A DNA stretch of 64,000 nucleotides, from positions 1,534,895 through 1,598,894 of the forward strand of contig NW_006920420.1 of assembly GCF_000344685.1 (NCBI RefSeq). Direction: 5' to 3'. A program made the translations under genes and the position numbers. The stretch is from Gloeophyllum trabeum ATCC 11539. Its lineage: Eukaryota; Basidiomycota; Agaricomycetes; Gloeophyllales; Gloeophyllaceae. The stretch's first letter is position 1. Every line of letters begins with the position of its first letter. A model generated the notes under the pieces. The model worked only from the letters and a program-made list of their open reading frames with translations. It searched no databases and was not told the DNA's origin. Shown here one piece after another: positions 46,226-56,875 of the stretch.

Positions 46226-46232
46226 TTTTATA
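46226..46232 (-). promoter_or_regulatory. TATA box of Cys-rich secreted protein 1
   Basis: TATAAAA on the minus strand, 55 bp upstream of the ATG at 46171. Confidence 0.55.
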
Positions 46233-46499
46233 CAGCGCGAGGGGCGAGGATTATACGGTGAGCAGTGCCCGCTATCCACCTTCTCCGTGCATAGAGCGAT
46301 TGTATTGACACCCAGATGGGCGGGCTCCGGCGCTCGTCTAGTCCCCGTGTGTCGGTGCCGTATCCGCCGCTGACGGAATACTTGATGGGCAAGGGACGCC
46401 AGCGCATCGTGTTCAGCTACCCAGTTGCCGTCAGTGGGTTTCCCGCTACTCCTTTCTATGCTTAGTTGCAGTCGGCGTCGTGACTCAAGGTGGGACGCA

Positions 46500-46740
46500 T
46501 ATACTCTGAGCGAGCTTCACATGATCTTCCTCATCTTGAAGTGGTTCTGTGCGCGATATCTTTCCTTTTGAATAATGCAATGAACTAATGGACTGACCCC
46601 GGTGTCTTCGCTGCATCATCGCAGTATGAATGAATGAATCGGCACAGCCATAGCTTCCGATAAAAATGCGCAGGACCCGCATGCACAGGCTAGAATCGGA
46701 GGAAGGAAATGCAACCATGTTTAACCGCCATGGGTCCGCA
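46500..46740 (-). repeat. Mirrored non-coding block, right arm
   Basis: Reverse-complement counterpart of 41755-41870, including GGTTGCATTTCCTTCC and the TATCGGAAGCTATGGCTGTG core at about 46643-46662. No gene seen. Confidence 0.55.
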
Positions 46741-47016
46741 TTACTGCAAGTTTGCCTATGGCGGGCTTACAGACATGCTAGTTGGACCCCATCGGAGATC
46801 CCGCAGTTGCAGGCCCGAGAGCATCTTACCATCGGGTGCGTGCGAGCGGTTTAACGATTGTCCTAGTCTGCGAGGGGCCAGTGTAGCCATGAGAGTCCCA
46901 AGACGGGAAGCTTAGAGGGGGGGGCTCACGGTGTACCTCAGGGGCCCTGGAATAGATCGATAGCGTGAAACGCGAGCCAACGGAATGTACTCGTTATACC
47001 GAAGGTGCAATTGATC

Positions 47017-47569
47017 TTACAACACGCTCATCTTCAAGTCCTCACACGTCCGGGTGCAAAACCCTCCAGCCGCCCGGTACAGCCCCGACGCTCCGGTGCC
47101 ATGGCCCACCTGCCCGACCTCGTGCGGGTTGATAGACGGCCTCTCGCTCCCTCTCACCTCCGCTCCCTCTTTCTCAGGCTGTATTCCATCCCCGACCGTC
47201 GCGGGCACGCCAGCAACCTTCGCGGGGCGCTGGCGGTACTCCTCCTTGCCCTTTTTGCATAGGTCCGCGTTTGGACTCCGCCTCGGGGAGTGCGTGGGGG
47301 AGGCGCTGGGGTCGTTGGAGATGGATGAGAGGGAGGAGTCGAGGGTCTCCATGAGCGAGCCGCTGATCTGGTCGCCGATGCCTGGTAATCGATTCGACAC
47401 AAGGGTAAGGGCAGGAACGGACAGGAGATCTACAGGGGAGGGTAGAAGGGTGTACCTTGGACCATTGGGATGACACCGCTTAGTTCGGTGCGTGCTCGTC
47501 AGATGTACGCATTCCAGCGCTGGATATTGTTTGTTATACGCACTTGATCTTGTCTGCTACTCGCGGCAT
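47017..47569 (-). CDS. Small conserved fungal protein, mirrored paralog
   Basis: The same three-exon plan as 40926-41449: a start MPRVADKI, a tiny second exon (GVIPMVQG), then GIGDQISGSLMETLDSSLSS and KKGKEEYRQRPAKVAGV. Near the end (about 47090) one base is missing relative to the paralog, so the last 25 or so residues are in a different frame (ASGLYRAAGGFCTRT instead of VVPGGGRVLHPD). The conserved N-terminal part is intact. It may still make a protein with an altered tail. The distance and orientation to the EFM7 remnant mirror the other arm. Confidence 0.6.
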
Positions 47570-47827
47570 GACGATATGATATTGCGATGCAAAGGGTGTC
47601 GTGAATGCGAATAGCGCGGTGGACCCTGAGACTACAAGAACTCGGCGGGGCTGCTCGTTATATGGATGATCGTATAGATCTGGATCGACTCGCAGGGAGT
47701 CTGTTTTCCGCGCGACTGGACCATCGAACTTTCAACCCGTCCGAAACTGTACGAGCCTGTCGTAAACAAACATAGAGTTTAACGCAAATAAACCGTTCAA
47801 AACAATAAACCAAAAGGTTGGAACCCC

Positions 47828-48110
47828 ATGTCCGACGACGACGGCGCCTTGTCGCTCGACTCTGTCTTCAGTCCCCATCGACCTCTACATAACCCACGCA
47901 TTCGCCTGACGCTGTCCCTGCCTTTTTTCCAACCTAATTCTCTGATCGTGCCGGATCCCGCACCTCGTACTCGCAAACGCGCAAGGTCAGCCCGATGGCA
48001 CTCGTTTCCAACCGAGAGATACTGACCTCGACACTCGATAGACGGTGTTGACGGACTACCCCGACAAGGAGCTGCTGGAGAACTTGGAATTTAACGTGAG
48101 GGCCAACATA
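47828..48110 (+). pseudogene. EFM7 remnant
   Basis: It begins MSDDDGALSLDSVF like EFM7 (40552 on the minus strand) and later keeps [16 protein letters not shown] near 48041-48090, but the exons that hold the AdoMet loop and everything downstream are missing. Mirror copy of 39388-40552. Confidence 0.75.
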
Positions 48111-48346
48111 TCAGTGACTTACATATGTGCGACGGTTGCGACCGCACCGATCAATATTACAATAGACAGTAAGTAGAATTCGCCGATCAAAAGTAAAAAC
48201 ATGTACAGGGGATTGCCAACTTGAACAGCTCTAGAATAATCCTGTATTACCCTGTGCCCCGTGCCGCTGCGCATAGACACTGCCAGCCAGGGGTGCATCT
48301 TGTGACAGCACTGGGTAGCCAATACGTACGATACAAATAGGGTCCC
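48111..48346. other. Spacer between remnants
   Basis: Nothing recognised. Confidence 0.3.
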
Positions 48347-48437
48347 TAACCGCGAGATACCTTGCTGGTGGCAAGACAGGCTATGGGAAGTCCCAATCCA
48401 GCAAATGCTCTACCATCCACATATCGTGCTCGGGGGC
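48347..48437 (-). pseudogene. 3' end fragment of the kinase-like gene
   Basis: About 90 bp that match, in reverse, the end and 3' flank of the kinase-like gene at 36142-38321 (around 38266-38355, including GGGAAGTCCCAATC and CCATCCACATATCGTGCTC). It is closer to that gene than to the complete paralog immediately to its right, so the mirrored duplication appears to have started inside the last exon. Confidence 0.7.
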
Positions 48438-48441
48438 AACT

Positions 48442-49936
48442 TCACTCGAGCAAATGGTCCACCATCCAGAGATCGTGCTCAGGCGTGATCCGCTCGCCCG
48501 GTTCCGCATCCTCGGGACGATCGATTCCCTCGCGGCTCATCCGGGGTGGATACCGTGCCTCCGCGCCCCGGCCCGCCCAGTCCCAGTCGACAAGCAGGAC
48601 ATCCTTTTCTCCGGATCCGTCGGCGCCGCACACCAACACGTTCACGTCGCGCACGTCGCCGTGCACGTATCCAGCTTCGTGTAGCAGCGCGAGTTTGTGT
48701 TCCACCGCTTTGCGCACCCACCCAAAGACCTTGCCCCACTTGTGCTGGGGTACACCCACGTTCTCCTTCAGATACCAAAGCGGGGCGTACGACTCGGACA
48801 TGTCTTCCATGACGACCATCATCCACTCGCCGACTGTGTTAACCGCGTACAACGCAGGTGCGACGCCGAGACGGTGCGCGGCGCAGTGCGCCTCCGCCGA
48901 GTAGCGCGTGGTGAACTTGACGCATAGCCACTTCCCCGAGCTCGTGAGGTGAGCGAGGCGCATGCGCGTGTCGCTAGGGGCCTGGTCGAAGGTGATGGAG
49001 TGCCGGTCTCCGGCGTCGTCTGTGTAGAAGTCGGGGAGCGGATAGTCGGCAGGCGGCCCGCTGGCGAGCGCCGCGGCCTTCTCTGCTTCGTTGAGTCTGG
49101 CAAAGAATGCCATGCGCCTGGCGAAGAGATCGCCTTCGTCGGCGGTTTTCGAGCCTGTGTGTTCGGTAAGTCGTTTGCTGAGGTCAGAGGTAAATTAACA
49201 CTTTCCAGCAAGAGGAGCCGCTATGAAGTACAGCTCGTCAAGCATAAACCCCCGCGGCGGAGCCATGGAGTGCAGAGGGGCAGTCATGGATGGCTTCTCT
49301 AGAGAAGACATGTTCAGTCGGCGGATAGTTTGTTTCACTCTCTTCAATGAATCCAGCCATATCCCCCGTTGACACTGAGGAAAAGTGAGCACGTAGAAAT
49401 CTACGCAGCTGTCAGGATTACGCGGACCTTGTATATCACACGCTCTGGCGGAAAACGTGCAGAGACAGCTTCAGCAAGGGAAGCCTCGGGGCGAGCATTC
49501 ACCACGAGCAACTCCTCGGCTGCATCGTCCCAGACTGTGATACGCACGCTGCTCGGGTCTTCCGTTCTGACGAGCAGATGATACGTTTGTTGGTCGACGT
49601 CGCTAAGCAGCGAACGCAGGTTCTCGTCCGAGAGTGGAGGATATTCGGCGGGATCGCGAGTCAGGAGAGCGCGTCGTACAGAAAACTTGAATATGTCGCG
49701 GGTGTCTGGGATTTCAGTCTGGATATGGCGCGGAATCTGAAGCACGTAGACGTTGTACGGTCCACATTCACTCCGAGTTAACGAGATTGACATACGAGAC
49801 GTAGTTCTTGACAGCGACTGGTTGTACGCTGCTCCACTTCCTTGTAGATGTCCGAAACGGTACATTCATTCTCTACAGTTATATGACTGCTCGTGAGTAA
49901 GTCCAAGAAGAAGAGTCTCAACACAACCAAGGTCAT
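48442..49936 (-). CDS. Kinase-like protein with Crinkler-like head
   Basis: Exons 49796-49936, 49428-49736, 49200-49374 and 48442-49154 give 1338 nt, 445 residues, all in frame; the third intron has a weaker GTTAAT donor. The head (about residues 1-45: LRLFFLDLL, then ITVENECTVSDIYKEV) looks like the ubiquitin-like header of Crinkler (CRN/CR) proteins. A middle segment (IPRHIQ, ENLRSLLS, WDDAAEELLV) leads to a C-terminal phosphotransferase-like domain with VKFTTRYSAEAH, YVHGDVRDVNVLV (about residue 370, catalytic Asp) and LLVDWDWAG (about 395). Zhang and colleagues (2016) described CR proteins with kinase-type effector domains in fungi; assignment here is by motif only. It lacks about 280 residues present in the paralog at 36142. 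Confidence 0.7.
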
Positions 49937-50800
49937 CGCGTAAAATAGGGGCTCTTCAGTCGCGTCGTGCGCCACATTTTTACTCGCCCGCCTGACTGAG
50001 TCGACTCACCTTGAACACGCGGGAGGCTTGCAGCTTTCTGTGAGTCTCTGTACGTACTTGCTTGTGTCTCCAAACCGCAGGGACTATGCTTCCCCAACAA
50101 CTCTCCGTCCTATGCGTATATGGCTGGAATGATGTATTTGCCAGTGCAAGGTCAGCAGATCGGCCCCATGTCAATGTCCAACCTGCGCCAACTGGGCGAA
50201 CCCTCGTCGGCGAAGAATCTCCTTAGTGTTTGGGTCTAGCAGTCGTCCTGCCATTCGGCTGTACATACGCTCATGTGCTCAGCCATGGCGGTGCTCCTTG
50301 GTGCGAGGGTTAGGGCGTCTAATGCATGATGCCTTTGAGGCTGTGACTGCTCTTATTTCTCCAAGACCTGTCTTCATTCTCGATTTCCGAGTGTATCAGC
50401 AGCTTTCTCTACCGCGAGCGTCATTCAAGTTCCACTAGTTGGCTGAAGCGGGCTGGTGTCGGTTGGGTGTCGGCGCCTGAAGAACCCGTTGGGTGCCGTT
50501 CACTGAGAAATGCTCGCCAGGCTGGTCGCCTTGGCAAGCTCATGATCTTGGCGGCTGCGAGCAGCAACACAACGAGGACATCGCATGGATGTAAGGAGCA
50601 TCGAGACTGCTTGTGCAGGGTCGGCGTCGGCACGAGCGCGTCCAGGTATGGTGCGGTGGCGCGCTGGGCCTGTCAGGTGCGTACCGACTACCGGGGTCGT
50701 CGTACAAAGTGCGGGGTCTGGTGCCCGCCTACGTATGTACGGCGATTGGCCGTTCGCATATGTGGGTGGGCATCCATGCCCGTTCTTCTTCCTCCAAAGC
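49937..50800. other. Intergenic, divergent promoter region
   Basis: Between two divergent genes. I see no supported gene. It presumably holds both promoters. Confidence 0.35.
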
Positions 50801-50807
50801 TATAAAA
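50801..50807 (+). promoter_or_regulatory. TATA box of Cys-rich secreted protein 2
   Basis: TATAAAA, 89 bp upstream of the ATG at 50890. Confidence 0.6.
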
Positions 50808-50889
50808 CCTCGTCCCCAATCCCCACTCACACCCCCAACGAACTCATACACTACCAATCAATACCCTAACGACCAAGTCAACTCACGAC

Positions 50890-51156
50890 ATGCACTTCCG
50901 CACCCTTCTCCCCGCGCTCCTCCTCGCTGCCCTCTCCCCCGCGCTCGCCAACCCCTTCGTCACACGCCAGGACACCTGCGAGTGCCAGTCGCCCACCGGG
51001 TGCCCGGGCTACTGCCAGGACACCGAGGGCATCGGCGCAGCATGCTTCAATAACTGCGGGAATGGCATCGCAATTGCGTGCGGTGCGTGCCAGGGAAAGA
51101 CAGGCGCATGCTTTGTGGACGCTACCGGAGACGAGTGCTGGTTGATGTACCCGTGA
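50890..51156 (+). CDS. Small Cys-rich secreted protein 2
   Basis: A single exon encodes 88 residues. Signal peptide (FRTLLPALLLAALSPALA), then NPFVTRQ and the cysteine domain: CECQSPTGCPGYC, CFNNCGNGIAIACGACQG, CFVDATGDECW. The cysteine spacing follows that of 45899-46171. A clear TATA box lies 89 bp upstream, consistent with an inducible, abundant secreted product. Function unknown. Confidence 0.78.
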   Translation: MHFRTLLPALLLAALSPALANPFVTRQDTCECQSPTGCPGYCQDTEGIGAACFNNCGNGIAIACGACQGKTGACFVDATGDECWLMYP

Positions 51157-53259
51157 GGTCGAGGGGTTAGGTGCGTCTGCGTCCCGGTTGTCGCTGCCTG
51201 GGAGTGGTTAAATTGATTGGTTTGATTAGCGCGGAGATTTCACGAAAAGGGAAATGAACCTGATGAGGCATTCTCGGGCGTGCAGGGTCTCGGTTTTATC
51301 GTTGTTGGGGCTATCGGCGAACGAGCGTATGTGCAGCGTGAGATCCCGCGATAATGCATCATGGTCTACTCTTCCAATTAAACCGTCGTCTAATCCTTTC
51401 TGGAGCGCGAACTGCTGTCGCGACCCTCCTGCCCATCCTTGCGTCGTCTGTGTCAACTAGCCTCTTAATGTGTCGAGCGAATCTTCTCGAGTGTGGGCAA
51501 CATCCCGTGTAGGTCAGTCTCTTGCTGCTTGCTGCTGCACACATATCGAAATTGACGGCTCTGCTCCAATTGAGACTCGTGGATCTCGAGGGGCTCAGCT
51601 GGAGCGCTATCACGATATTCTCCGCTATTGACCTCAGCCATACAGGCCGTTTATAGAGCGCCTCCTGCCTTGTGGTACCGCCTACAAATAAGTTCCATCG
51701 GCACTAACGAGGCTGGTGCTCAGTGCCAGTATCCGGACACCTGACACGGGAACAGTACTTGCATTTACATATCTTGACAGATTTTCAGAAGTGACAGCCG
51801 GTGAGATAACATCAAGTGCGTACGTACCCTTTCCCCGCAAGATCCACCACGCCCTCTAGGCCCGCCAGCGGCGCCGGACATACGGTTTGGGCTTCCCCCT
51901 CACTCGAATCCTTACCATACTTTCTGCTCCGTGAAAGCATCGGCGACCACACCATCGGCCCGCCCTTGGACATCTCCGTACCTGCCTCTCGTCTCTTCAC
52001 GACGCGCAGACCCGGAGCCCGGTGTTTAGGAGAGACGTGAGGAGGAAAGCGAGACCTGGAGCCGAGCGAGCAGGGACAGGGCTGGAAGCGTGGAGGATGC
52101 GTCAGGACACATTAGAGGATGTTTGAGTCGAGCAGCGAGCTGTCAGACTGTCCAAGTCTGAAGACACACAGAGGAGCGGGAGGAAGGACAGCGCTAGCGC
52201 TCTAAGAGGGAGCGTCGGTAATACGTGTTTGGTGAGGAGTGGACGATGTGCTTTTTTAGGCTCGTCAGTTTGGAGAGGTCGTCCACGTTGGGGTGGAAGC
52301 CATTGGAAACACGTCTAATTGTGGTCTGTAAAACACAGTAGTTTGAGCGAGTACTTCGGTGTAGAGGATGATCCGGTAGCGTCGATCAAAATCTGCGTCG
52401 GGGGGTAGGAGTTCTGGTGATCAAAGATAGCGAAAGCCCATAGCTATAGGCGCCTTCGGGAAGTTGCTGGCAATATTATGGTTAAATTAGAAAGGCTGAA
52501 AAACGTACACTCCTGTGCGGGCTTCAAAGCGACCGGGGGTCTCGAACGGCAGATGGTGCGCAAAATATGAAGAACATCACGAGTGGAAACATTGAGCCGT
52601 CCCCCTTCGGACCCCCTCCATCCGTCGCAGCCATCGCTACTGAAGACTTGCTGCAAAAACCGCGGTTCCAAGATCAGATAGGAAGGAAGGAGCCAGAAAC
52701 TGGAGCGCCGCATAGTCTATATGTTAGGTTGAGCCTCGGGGACATATTTGCCTCACTAGACCGATCATGGAGCTTTCTAAGTGGCGAGGGGCGCGCCCCT
52801 CTGCTTTCTCTGGGGCCAGGGAATCTGGATATTGCTTTGGTAGCCCTCAAAGGGCACTATTCAGATAAATCTGTTCGAGTGAAAGGTAGTGAATCTTTTC
52901 AAAGAATACTGAGTGCAATGACTCAGGCTGGTATGAAGCCGCACCGAGGGACAAGTCTTCGGCGTACTACGAAGAGAGGACTGTAAGGCCGTACTTAGCA
53001 GTCAACTTCCTGTTTGGGTCCGCGCGGCAAGATGCGAGTCACGGTACTGCGGCAAGTGCCGGATGCTAATGGATCTCAACATATAGTTTGCTTGATAAGC
53101 ATTGCTGCCGTAGTCCAGCGGTCCAGCGGCTATCTTGTGGTAGCGCTTTAACGACGTTTGAGTGTCCGACTCTCGCTGGAGCATATAATAAATTTTCATC
53201 TTTATATTCTTTATTTCCGTACCGTCCTCGTATTCAACATTGCACGGCGAGGGGGCGGT
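51157..53259. other. Two kilobases without a supported gene
   Basis: Open frames at 51816-52040 (plus) and 52567-52986 (plus, 139 codons) show no motif, no clear splice pattern and no paralog here, so I do not call them. The rest looks non-coding. Confidence 0.35.
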
Positions 53260-53570
53260 CACTGCGGGCAGAGACCGATGTCCCGCCGGCGGGCATGCCA
53301 GGAACATCTCCCTGATGGGAGAACACTTTCCTGGAATGGTCCTTGCTGGACCATTAGCTGGACATGAAGAATGTCCTTTGAGTGAACAAAGAAAGGTCTG
53401 TGGGACATTTACTATGGTCCCTAAAAATCAGGGGACACTTAATCAACATTGTCCTTTCATTCTTATGTCTGTATCATGTTCCGCTACGGAGCATCCTAGG
53501 AAAGTGTTCTCCCGCCCTTGCCGTGAAAGATGAATGACCGGTGGCGGGACACCAGTCCTTGCCCGCTGTG
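53260..53570. mobile_element. MITE copy 2 (about 311 bp)
   Basis: Inverted copy of 38479-38776 with the ends CACTGCGGGCA and, in reverse, CACAGCGGGCA. Its right end directly abuts the telomere-like tract. No coding potential. Confidence 0.7.
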
Positions 53571-53740
53571 GGTTAAGGTTTGGGTTAGGTTTTGGGTTAG
53601 GCCAGGTTTAGGGGGGTCCAGGGGGGGGGCACCCCCCCGGTTGGTTAGGGTGTGGGTTAGGGTGCGGGTTACAGAACATCTTCAAGGGGGGGGGGTTCCG
53701 GGGGGGAACACCCCGGTTGGTTAGGGTTTGGGTTATACGG
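53571..53740 (+). repeat. Degenerate telomere-like G-rich tract
   Basis: The tract contains many copies of GGTTAGGGT, GGGTTAGG and TTTGGGTTAGG mixed with runs of 8-10 G. The fungal telomere repeat is TTAGGG, so this resembles an interstitial, decayed telomeric array. Such G-runs can form quadruplexes. Confidence 0.6.
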
Positions 53741-53860
53741 GATGTATACTGTAGTAATTTCCATTCAATTTACTATATCTACCAAGCACTTGTACACTGT
53801 GGAAGCCATCACCAGCATCGCTGAGTCGCTGATGACAAGTTTCTCGCGCCTACCCAATAA

Positions 53861-55363
53861 GGGCCTGTTCGGTTGCGCGGGTAGGGTAGGGTAGGGTAGG
53901 GTTAAAGTGCACGGATTAGGAAATTTGTGGCGTTTCGGATACAACCGAGGAAATTTCCCGTTCGCAGGTCTCGCAGAACGTGTTCGGTGGACTCAAGTCT
54001 AGCCCCAGGTCTGTCACCAGAGTGACCGCACCTGTATGGGCGTCTGTGCACGATGCCGGTAAGCCGAGCTTGACCGGTCGGTTTTAGAGTATTTGGCCAA
54101 TCAGCAGAGCTGGCCGTTGCCGAAGAACCATTGCGCTGCTCAAATGAGGAATAGACGCACGTGGGTTTGAGCTCCAGACTTGAAGAAGCAGGATCCATCC
54201 ATAAATAGCCCATGTCACACTCTGTGACTCAGGGTGAGAATAGACGCCACTGGGACCGCTGGGAAACTGAGGACCAAGCTAACCCTACACGGCCTGCCCA
54301 GAATCTGGTGAAAAAATCCAAGGGGCGTTCGTGCAAATGTCGGTAGTATAATTATCAGTACTTTTGCGTAACAGTTGCACTCATTTTGCGCGTGTGCCAT
54401 TTGTGCAACGGTTGCAATACAGGTTGCAAAGGATTTGCGTCGTGGATTCCTTTGCGCAATATTCTGACTTAGACTTATCGGCACGGGGGCGTGCCGCTGG
54501 TCTCGTGACACGTCGCGTCGCTGCTTCATCATGCCGATGTGCCGGAGTTCAATCTCCGCTCGTAGCGGTTGGAGTTGGACTTCAACAAATTTCTCTCTCA
54601 TCCTCTCTTGCCCTTCAACCACCACCATCTCTTGTCCGTGCCTGTGCTCCCCTCAGTTCCGCCCAGCATCTTGCAGCTGTTGTCTCTACTTGACATGGTA
54701 CGTGTACCATATTTATAGCTCTGTTTCGCTGCTGTCCCGTTGCTGCACGGTAGGTCATTGAGCTTGACTGGACTCAATGGCCGGGTCTAGAGTCCATATC
54801 TTCTTCAATCCTGATGCTCGATTAGCACGAGGTAAGTGCGCTACTCTTCCAGTCTCTCTGAACATACTGATGATGCAGAAGTTGTACAGGCCGACAAGTG
54901 TGCGGCATATCGCCGTATGTTCGCACTCGCATTTCCGTGTTTCTGTAACAGCAGATGCACCACAGGCAGTGCGTATATTGGGTCTTGTGATGTACAAGAC
55001 ATCATTAGATGCTCAGACATGTATGTAGTAGATATGTATAATGATTATATTGTTTTCCATGCATCCATATAAGCTGCGCCGTCGAGCAACGGGGTGGGAA
55101 AGGGGATCAATCTAGGCATATGGCGTGATTGATGTTATCAGTCCCGTGCAGGTCATGTGACTTTATTTGTGCAACATTTGCGCTATCCCGCGGCAAGAAA
55201 CTCATGCAAATATTCGGTCTGATTCATTCGCGAGGGCGATTTTCTTGCTCCTGTTTGGCAATCTCAATGCAAACGTTTGATTCCGGATTTTGACGCAACA
55301 TTTGTACAAATACTGCCGGGCTGTGTACCCTACCCTACCCTACCCGCGCAACCGAACAGGCCC
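53861..55363. mobile_element. PIF/Harbinger-like element of 1.5 kb
   Basis: The ends are inverted repeats beginning GGGCCTGTTCGGTTGCGCGG followed by GTAGG units (53861-53903 and 55325-55363). TAA flanks both sides (53858-53860 and 55364-55366), the 3-bp TWA-type target duplication of PIF/Harbinger. No transposase found, so it is non-autonomous. Inside, a short spliced open frame can be drawn at 54777-55072 (intron with GTAAGT at about 54832 and CAG at 54880), encoding a few tens of Cys-containing residues of unknown kind; I do not call it a gene. Confidence 0.7.
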
Positions 55364-56063
55364 TAAGGAAATTGACTGCTACGGCTTTACATCCCGAAGA
55401 GAGCGGGTCGTTTGGAGCCAAGGTCTCGAGAAGATTGATGACCACGAGTGAGCGAGTCCCGTACTATGGAAAGCTTCTGTTACCAATGCAGAGTATTCAT
55501 CCTAGGACATTAGGAAGGTAAGTCACATTTATATTCAACGGGCAACTTGGATTGCAAGCAGCGGGTACGATAGGTTTGGACACGAGTTTCTGTATTCCAT
55601 GGCTCAGACGCCTCGACTAGAGTATTTATTAGTTAAGGTCGACCGATACAGACTATCTGGGTCCGCTACCGCCACGGAGAGTTCAGGTACATAGTCGGTA
55701 TGTTGCTCGCTTAGCTTTCCAGCATCGTAACCGTTCAAAACCACCCTGCTACATAGCGTTTAGATGAGCATCCAATGCGAAGTCCGTGTCGTAGGTTTCG
55801 CTAGCAAAGCTTCGGTGATAATCTCGACAAACGAGGGGCGGCAACTGCCGATAGCATTTCGCTGCGGTAACCCTCGCATCGACCTCGCCTCCGCTGTAGC
55901 CTCCGTACGGTATACTGGTTCCTATAACTCCGCAGAGGCCACGGGCTGGATGAAATGCGCAGAGACCCCAGGTTTCCGAAGAAAGGAATAGCAACCGTTT
56001 TCCTCGAATAACTCCCCTTGACGCCCGCGAAGCTGGGACGAGACGAATACGCAAAGGTGTCCA
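55364..56063. repeat. Direct copy of 56876-57575, left contig end
   Basis: This 700-bp flank, together with the right part of the preceding element, is the same as 56876-57575 (offset 1512) as far as I can see, and ends at the N run. Likely the same locus assembled twice, or a tandem duplication. Confidence 0.7.
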
Positions 56064-56356
56064 NNNNNNNNNNNNNNNNNNNNNNNNNNNNNNNNNNNNN
56101 NNNNNNNNNNNNNNNNNNNNNNNNNNNNNNNNNNNNNNNNNNNNNNNNNNNNNNNNNNNNNNNNNNNNNNNNNNNNNNNNNNNNNNNNNNNNNNNNNNNN
56201 NNNNNNNNNNNNNNNNNNNNNNNNNNNNNNNNNNNNNNNNNNNNNNNNNNNNNNNNNNNNNNNNNNNNNNNNNNNNNNNNNNNNNNNNNNNNNNNNNNNN
56301 NNNNNNNNNNNNNNNNNNNNNNNNNNNNNNNNNNNNNNNNNNNNNNNNNNNNNNNN
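56064..56356. other. Assembly gap (293 N)
   Basis: A run of 293 N flanked by near-identical direct copies. Confidence 0.95.
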
Positions 56357-56875
56357 CATGGGTAAGTGTGATACTCTTGCAGTCTCTGAACATACTGATG
56401 ATGCAGAAGTTGTATAGGCCGACGAGCGTGCGGCATATCACCTTAGTATTTTCTATCTCTGAAACAGTAGGTGCACCACAGGAAGATTGGGTCTTGCGAC
56501 ATGCAAGATGTATCATTAGATGCTCATATGTGTATGTAGTAGATACATATGATGATTACATTGTTTTCCATGCATCCATATGAGCTGCGCCGTCGAGCAA
56601 TGGGGTGGGAAAGGGGACCGAATCCAGGCATATGGCGTGATTGATGTTATCAGTCCCGTGCAGGTCATGTGACTCTATTTGTGCAACATTTGCGCTATCC
56701 CGCGGCAAGAAACTCATGCAAATATTCGGTCTGATTCATTCGCGAGGGCGATTTTCTTGCTCCTGTTTGGCAATCTCAATGCAAACGTTTGATTCCGGAT
56801 TTTGACGCAACATTTGTACAAATACTGCCGGGCTGTGTACCCTACCCTACCCTACCCGCGCAACCGAACAGGCCC
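56357..56875. mobile_element. Right part of a second PIF/Harbinger-like copy
   Basis: Corresponds to 54845-55363. The last part is near-identical, but 56363-56600 differs from 54834-55090 by many substitutions and small indels. It ends with the same GTAGGG-type inverted repeat, GGGCCTGTT in reverse, and TAA. The left end lies in the gap. Confidence 0.65.

Noticed and set aside
52567..52986. 139-codon open frame on the plus strand
   Set aside because: No recognisable motif and no supporting neighbour; a comparable open frame runs on the other strand.
53878..53905. True telomere end at the GGGTAGGG units
   Set aside because: The units are part of a TIR that recurs inverted at 55325-55350 with TAA duplications, so they belong to a transposon end.
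54777..55072. Possible small spliced gene inside the PIF/Harbinger-like element
   Set aside because: One intron can be drawn, but the diverged copy at 56363-56583 does not preserve the same frame well, and there is no known motif.
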